Shown here: positions 41,337 to 44,362 of the stretch, in pieces
Numbering within the stretch: position 1 is the first letter of the stretch
Layout: each line of letters starts with the position of its first letter
DNA from: a virus
Length of the DNA stretch: 44,362 nt
Virus record (IMG/VR): IMGVR_UViG_3300027805_000023
Coordinates: 1-44,362 of that record
Direction: 5' to 3' (one strand)
Position numbers and translations under genes: made by a program
The notes under the pieces: model-generated
Databases searched by the model: none
Seen by the model: only the letters and a program-made list of their open reading frames with translations
Told to the model about the DNA's origin: nothing

Positions 41337-41360
41337 GAAAAAGCCCCCTCGTGGGGGGCT
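41337..41360 (-). terminator. rho-independent terminator after the Lys/Cys-rich small gene cluster
   Basis: A perfect 7-bp AGCCCCC (41342-41348) / GGGGGCT (41354-41360) stem with a 5-base loop; on the minus strand it is followed by TTTTT. It ends transcripts from the 42071-41367 cluster, 7 bases after the stop of the 84-residue gene. Confidence 0.8.
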
Positions 41361-41366
41361 AAATCA

Positions 41367-41621
41367 TTACTTCTTTTTGGACTTCTTCTCTCGCTTGTCC
41401 TCGGCCTTTTCGCCCTTCTTACCTTCCTTGGCTTCGTGGCGCTTTTCCTGAGCCTTGATCTTCTTGACGTTTGCTACGTCCATTTTACGATCATCTTCTT
41501 GGGACTTAGGCTTACGGTGCTTCTTGTCCATCTTTTCAAACTTTTCTTTTTGTTCCTTGTCAAGACCTTTTGTGGTCTTAGCGTCCTGCTTCTTATCAGA
41601 CTTCTTTGTGTACTTAGACAT
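41367..41621 (-). CDS. extremely lysine-rich charged protein
   Basis: 84 residues, about one third Lys, with many Glu and Asp (for example MSKYTKKSDKKQDAKTTKGL and a KKSKKK end). There are no hydrophobic stretches, and it is probably a disordered or single-helix polycation. Its ATG overlaps the previous stop (TAATG). The last of four coupled tiny genes before a terminator. It may neutralise DNA in the head or be a scaffold-like factor, but this is speculation. Confidence 0.6.
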   Translation of the reverse strand: MSKYTKKSDKKQDAKTTKGLDKEQKEKFEKMDKKHRKPKSQEDDRKMDVANVKKIKAQEKRHEAKEGKKGEKAEDKREKKSKKK

Positions 41622-41764
41622 TACATACCCTTCTTTCGTACTACGTTGGCCTTCTTAGCCTTACCCTTTGAGTCTGACTTCTTATCATATTTCTTATTAG
41701 CAGCAGACAAAGTCTTCATTCCGTGCTTGTCTTTTGGCTTTCCGCAGCCACAGGTAGCGCACAT
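41621..41764 (-). CDS. 47-residue Cys/Lys-rich protein
   Basis: Starts MCATCGCGKPKDKHGMKT and continues basic to VVRKKGM. The N-terminal MCxxCGCG motif is shared with the 54-residue protein upstream, suggesting duplication. Three cysteines may bind a metal. It overlaps neighbours on both sides by TAATG. Too short for ordinary gene calling; the couplings support it. Confidence 0.6.
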   Translation of the reverse strand: MCATCGCGKPKDKHGMKTLSAANKKYDKKSDSKGKAKKANVVRKKGM

Positions 41765-41928
41765 TACTTCTTCTTCTTTTTACGTAGGGCAGCAAAGTCA
41801 GAGCCTTCTAGCTTGCCGTCTTTGTCTGTATCAAGCTTCTTTTGCTTTGGGGACATCTTCTTTGTAGTCTTCTTGCAAGCACCCTTGCAACCAGGCTTTG
41901 AGCAGCCACATCCACATGATTTACACAT
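41764..41928 (-). CDS. 54-residue Cys/Lys-rich protein with EF-hand-like loop
   Basis: MCKSCGCGCSKPGCKGACKK at the start (six Cys in 18 residues), then KLDTDKDGKLEGSDFAALRK. The segment D33-T-D35-K-D37-G-K-L-E-G-S-D44 matches the 12-residue EF-hand loop spacing with Asp at position 12. It ends in five lysines. Coupled on both sides by TAATG. A metal-binding role (Zn and Ca) is likely; biological function unknown. Confidence 0.6.
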   Translation of the reverse strand: MCKSCGCGCSKPGCKGACKKTTKKMSPKQKKLDTDKDGKLEGSDFAALRKKKKK

Positions 41929-42071
41929 TATTTTTTAACCGCTTTCTTTGTAGTAGGTTTTGTAACTTTTTTCTTTCCAGAGCCTTCAGGTACGCAGTTA
42001 GGGACCTTCTTCCCACCCTTCATCTTCATACCTACTTGAACGTAGCCCTTCCAACACGGATTCTCAGCCAT
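41928..42071 (-). CDS. 47-residue basic phage protein (NPCWKGY family)
   Basis: MAENPCWKGYVQVGMKMKGG, then KKVPNCVPEG and a Lys/Thr tail. The PCWKGY...GMK.K.GK.VPNCVP pattern is a short motif I recall from many aquatic phages, usually near structural genes. Function unknown. It is the first of four coupled tiny genes. Confidence 0.65.
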   Translation of the reverse strand: MAENPCWKGYVQVGMKMKGGKKVPNCVPEGSGKKKVTKPTTKKAVKK

Positions 42072-42073
42072 AC

Positions 42074-42373
42074 TTATACCGGATAATCTTTAGGGATATA
42101 GGAGTAAGATATGGCAACCGCACCTGAAGGTGTTACGTGGTTTGAGATGGCGTATAGAGTGTCTCCGCCAGATAACCATAGTTGAACCGTACCTCCCGCA
42201 TCAACTTGATTCCCGCCGTTAATTCCAACTGATGCCGTAATATCTGAGTCACCTATAAAGATATCTTGATTATCTCTATTGTTAATTGTGACTAGTGTGG
42301 GCCCAGCAGCTTTTGGTATTGAGGCTACAAGAACTGAGGATGTTCCCACAAGGTAATTGCTGTGAACAAACAT
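42074..42373 (-). CDS. small beta-rich protein, possible virion decoration protein
   Basis: 99 residues, AGGAG before the ATG. The sequence alternates hydrophobic and polar residues (VLVASIPKAAGPTLVTINNR, DIFIGDSDITASVGINGG, VQLWLSGGDTLYAIS), consistent with a jelly-roll or Ig-like beta sandwich. It sits among head and neck genes. A capsid decoration role is inferred from size and place. Confidence 0.45.
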   Translation of the reverse strand: MFVHSNYLVGTSSVLVASIPKAAGPTLVTINNRDNQDIFIGDSDITASVGINGGNQVDAGGTVQLWLSGGDTLYAISNHVTPSGAVAISYSYIPKDYPV

Positions 42374-42382
42374 TTATATCTC

Positions 42383-42955
42383 CTATAGGTTATATGGGTT
42401 GTAATTAGCGTAGGATTGGAACTGACTGTCATTAACCATTTCTTCAGCGTTAACCTGAACACATTGAAGATTGACTAAAGTATATTTATCGGTAACAAGT
42501 CCATCTAACCCAACTCTTATAGGAGAAAAAACATTGTTTCTAAAAACAATTCTATCTCGTAAATATAGATCTGGGTCATTAGTTATTGTGGATAACTTTC
42601 TAATGTTGGCCGCCACAGTTCCATACAGGCTTACCGCGTTCTCTATAACATCCATATTAAATAGTACATTAAGAGTATCTGTGTTATAAAAACCACGTTG
42701 ATCCTGAATAGTTGTTCCTTGGTCCAGGTTTGCCTGAACTACAGGAATAGTAATTTTTGGTTTCCACAAACGTCCAGCACTACCACTATCAGCTCCTACA
42801 TCGTAGATAGGGTCAATAACGCTGTTAGTCTTATCATAGATATACCAATCAATTGATGTACCTACGGTATGTACCAGCTCTTTAGTTACCCCAGAGATGC
42901 TGGAGGAACGCTCAAAGTCAATACTAAATCGACCCTCACGCTTATCTCCACGCAT
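42383..42955 (-). CDS. putative head-tail connector or structural protein
   Basis: 190 residues; AAGGAG before the ATG. The central part (VAANIRKLSTITNDPDLYLR, FRNNVFSPIRVGLDGLV) and a mixed alpha/beta pattern suit a virion protein. No enzyme motifs. It is located between the lectin-like and tail completion genes, so head-tail adaptor is likely but not shown. Confidence 0.45.
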   Translation of the reverse strand: MRGDKREGRFSIDFERSSSISGVTKELVHTVGTSIDWYIYDKTNSVIDPIYDVGADSGSAGRLWKPKITIPVVQANLDQGTTIQDQRGFYNTDTLNVLFNMDVIENAVSLYGTVAANIRKLSTITNDPDLYLRDRIVFRNNVFSPIRVGLDGLVTDKYTLVNLQCVQVNAEEMVNDSQFQSYANYNPYNL

Positions 42956-42964
42956 TATATCTCC

Positions 42965-43180
42965 TTATTCAGTAGGACGGCTAAACGTGCCTGTTTCTGG
43001 ATCGTAAATGTCTCCCATACGAATACCTTGTTTTCCATGTTCTGTAACATCAATTGCTAAGGGTTCGCTTAATACAATAGCTGCCATGCGCTCATCTAAA
43101 TGAATGACCTGTACAACTGCATTGTCAATTACGTATGCCACAATATTGGGAGGCATTACTCTAGGTGCTTCTGTTGTCAT
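42965..43180 (-). CDS. hypothetical protein, 71 residues
   Basis: GAGGAA before the ATG. Short beta-rich sequence (NIVAYVIDNAVVQVIHLDER) with an IYDPETGTFSRP end. No known motif. It belongs to the same transcript as neighbours, with a gap of only 3 bases upstream. Confidence 0.5.
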   Translation of the reverse strand: MTTEAPRVMPPNIVAYVIDNAVVQVIHLDERMAAIVLSEPLAIDVTEHGKQGIRMGDIYDPETGTFSRPTE

Positions 43181-43183
43181 GTG

Positions 43184-43432
43184 TTATTCCTCTATCTCTT
43201 CTTTATATGAAATTCGTATCGACTCCCACTTATGTAGTGGGCAAGACGCGTTTGGTAACTTTACCTTTTGAGACATAAAGCAGCCGCACTCTTTACAGTT
43301 TCCAGTAGGAAGTAAAGATGGGCATGCTTTGCATATAGCAAGACGCCCCTCAGCATCTACAGTATCTACTCGTCCCAGGTTTTTATTATACAGGTCCCAA
43401 GGCCTAGCTGGACGGTCATAGGGTGTGCTCAT
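43184..43432 (-). CDS. cysteine-rich zinc-binding phage protein
   Basis: 82 residues from the ATG at 43432, chosen for GGAG 8 bases upstream. AICKACPSLLPTGNCKECGC followed by CPLH gives a CxxC...CxxCxC...CxxH set. This resembles a small phage zinc-binding family found near structural genes of myoviruses. Function unknown. Confidence 0.65.
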   Translation of the reverse strand: MSTPYDRPARPWDLYNKNLGRVDTVDAEGRLAICKACPSLLPTGNCKECGCFMSQKVKLPNASCPLHKWESIRISYKEEIEE

Positions 43433-43442
43433 ATTGTGCTCC

Positions 43443-44362
43443 TTAGTTTGGTGATGCCGCAAAGTTATCTACAAAAACTGCCCCAGGATTATTTGTAGCA
43501 GGTCCCTTAATAATACCAGGTTTTGTGCCAGTGTTAGGCGATGTTTGAGCCGCGGAGTATGTGCCAATTGCTGAACCTCCGTTATAAACCGTATAGCTCA
43601 AAGTGTTGCCAGAGGTAGTAACTGATACTCTAGTTGCCGGAGAAACTAGGTTGTGTGCATTAACTTCTGTTATTGTTCCAGCAACCGACTTTAAAACTTT
43701 AATCTGATATTGAGCAGCTGTAGCTGTTTGAGTACAAGAGTAGGTAGTACAGCAAGTGTAGTAATCAGTACAGCAGTTACCGCAGCAGGTGTTTGACTCT
43801 TCAATAGCGTTACCGCAAGCACACCCAAGACTAGCACAAGGATCAACTTCGCACACATTCTCCCCATACTCGCAGGCACCATAACTATCATAGTAATAAC
43901 ATACAAACGAACATACGAGCTCTGAACAACAACAGTCCATAGTATCTGGTGCAGCATTGCCGCAAGGACAAGATCCGCAACAATACACGGTTTGGCTGCA
44001 AGTAGTGCAGCTTTCACATGTTGTAGTGTAGCTGTAATTGTAGTTATAGTTTGTGCCTACCACAGCCCACCAATTATTAGCATCAACACCCCAAACAACT
44101 ACACCAGTGGAGTATGTAATATCGGCTGATACAACCATATTTGATGAACCTAGTTCAACTACGGCAAGAGGGTATGATGAACCGGCTGTAGCAGACTCTA
44201 TTGCTTGAGTGCCGTTAGCAAACCAAGACCCTCTTAAGTTACTCCAAGCGTTTCCAGTATCTGTGTTACCTAAAGTACCTGCAGCTGTTGTTCTAGTAAA
44301 TGAGTCAGTGATAGCAGCTAAAAACCATATTCTCCAAGTACCCGCTACTTTGATGTAGCCCC
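43443..44362 (-). CDS. lectin-like (LamG/concanavalin-type) protein with a 24-cysteine insert; start outside window
   Basis: Open to the right edge: 305 residues are visible and the real start is beyond 44362; an internal ATG at 44138 is not the start. The parts GTWRIWFLAAITDSFTRTTA, VVVWGVDANNWWAVVG and YQIKVLKSVAGTITEVNAHN to AVFVDNFA look like a LamG-type beta sandwich. Between two of its strands (bases 43734-44018) about 95 residues carry 24 Cys, often as CC or CxC. The lectin-like fold suggests surface binding. Whether the insert makes disulfides or binds metal is open. Confidence 0.62.
   Translation of the reverse strand, partial: GYIKVAGTWRIWFLAAITDSFTRTTAAGTLGNTDTGNAWSNLRGSWFANGTQAIESATAGSSYPLAVVELGSSNMVVSADITYSTGVVVWGVDANNWWAVVGTNYNYNYSYTTTCESCTTCSQTVYCCGSCPCGNAAPDTMDCCCSELVCSFVCYYYDSYGACEYGENVCEVDPCASLGCACGNAIEESNTCCGNCCTDYYTCCTTYSCTQTATAAQYQIKVLKSVAGTITEVNAHNLVSPATRVSVTTSGNTLSYTVYNGGSAIGTYSAAQTSPNTGTKPGIIKGPATNNPGAVFVDNFAASPN
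43734..44018 (-). other. cysteine-rich insertion segment within the lectin-like protein
   Basis: Encodes about 95 residues with 24 Cys, from TTTCESCTTCSQ to CCTTYSCTQ, including CCGSCPCGN and a related LGCACGN. The two flanks join a single beta-sandwich pattern if the segment is removed. The CGNA repeats hint at internal duplication. Confidence 0.7.

Noticed and set aside
41436-41867. A 143-residue hydrophobic plus-strand frame over the Lys-rich cluster
   Set aside because: Lys codons (AAG/AAA) read backwards give Leu/Phe codons (CTT/TTT), which mimics a membrane protein. The minus-strand genes have coupled starts and stops.
1-44362. tRNA genes, integrase, attachment sites, insertion sequences
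   Set aside because: No cloverleaf, recombinase motif or transposase was seen, and the longest gap between genes is only about 100 bases.

Overview
The window looks like a large internal piece of a contractile-tailed (myovirus-type) double-stranded DNA phage genome. Its host is probably an actinobacterium. It encodes two WhiB-family Fe-S proteins, a BldC-like helix-turn-helix protein and a SpoVS-like protein. WhiB is essentially confined to Actinobacteria and their phages. Base composition is moderately AT-rich by eye, genes are densely packed with many ATGA/TAATG overlaps, and GTG or TTG starts are frequent. Together with the low GC this suggests, without proving, a small-genome aquatic actinobacterium as host. 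Terminase, portal and major capsid genes are not in the window, and no integrase, tRNA or CRISPR array was seen. Both ends of the window cut through genes.

Layout, in coordinate order. (1) 1-2356, minus strand: a partial BldC-like regulator, small proteins of unknown function and two holin-like membrane proteins. (2) 2357-2454: a divergent control region with two related operator-like palindromes. (3) 2455-5676, plus strand, the only plus-strand operon: a large exported PA14/FN3/alanine-helix protein, two small membrane (holin-like) proteins and a CHAP endolysin, closed by a strong terminator. (4) 5753-23888, minus strand: metabolism, regulation, recombination and replication. This holds a metallophosphoesterase, SpoVS, two PD-(D/E)XK nucleases, a Cas4-like nuclease, RecA, family A DNA polymerase, a putative SSB, a MerR-like protein, an RHH protein, a SNF2 helicase, HNH, a dNMP kinase, DnaG-type primase, two WhiB proteins, DnaB helicase, a DnaC-type loader and a replication initiator with a candidate origin inside its gene. 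(5) 23910-44362, minus strand: tail and virion genes. Read in transcription order from the right edge they are a Cys-rich lectin-like protein, head/neck proteins, a cluster of four tiny Lys/Cys-rich proteins, tail completion proteins, sheath, tube, a frameshifted tail chaperone, a tape measure with two peptidoglycan hydrolase domains, the baseplate hub and wedge set (CIS-tube-like, LysM, gpD-like, gpV-like, gp25, gpJ) and a fibre with four carbohydrate-binding-like modules.

The replication genes form a nearly complete phage replisome: initiator and loader deliver DnaB, DnaG primes, Pol A extends with proofreading, and SSB and RecA support recombination. The most unusual content is a 24-cysteine segment inserted in a lectin-like domain, the exported PA14/helix protein, the set of actinobacterial development-type regulators, one domain inserted in both the sheath and the baseplate J protein, the tiny coupled Lys/Cys gene cluster, and origin-like palindromes inside the initiator gene. 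All calls rest on reading motifs by eye. No database search was run.
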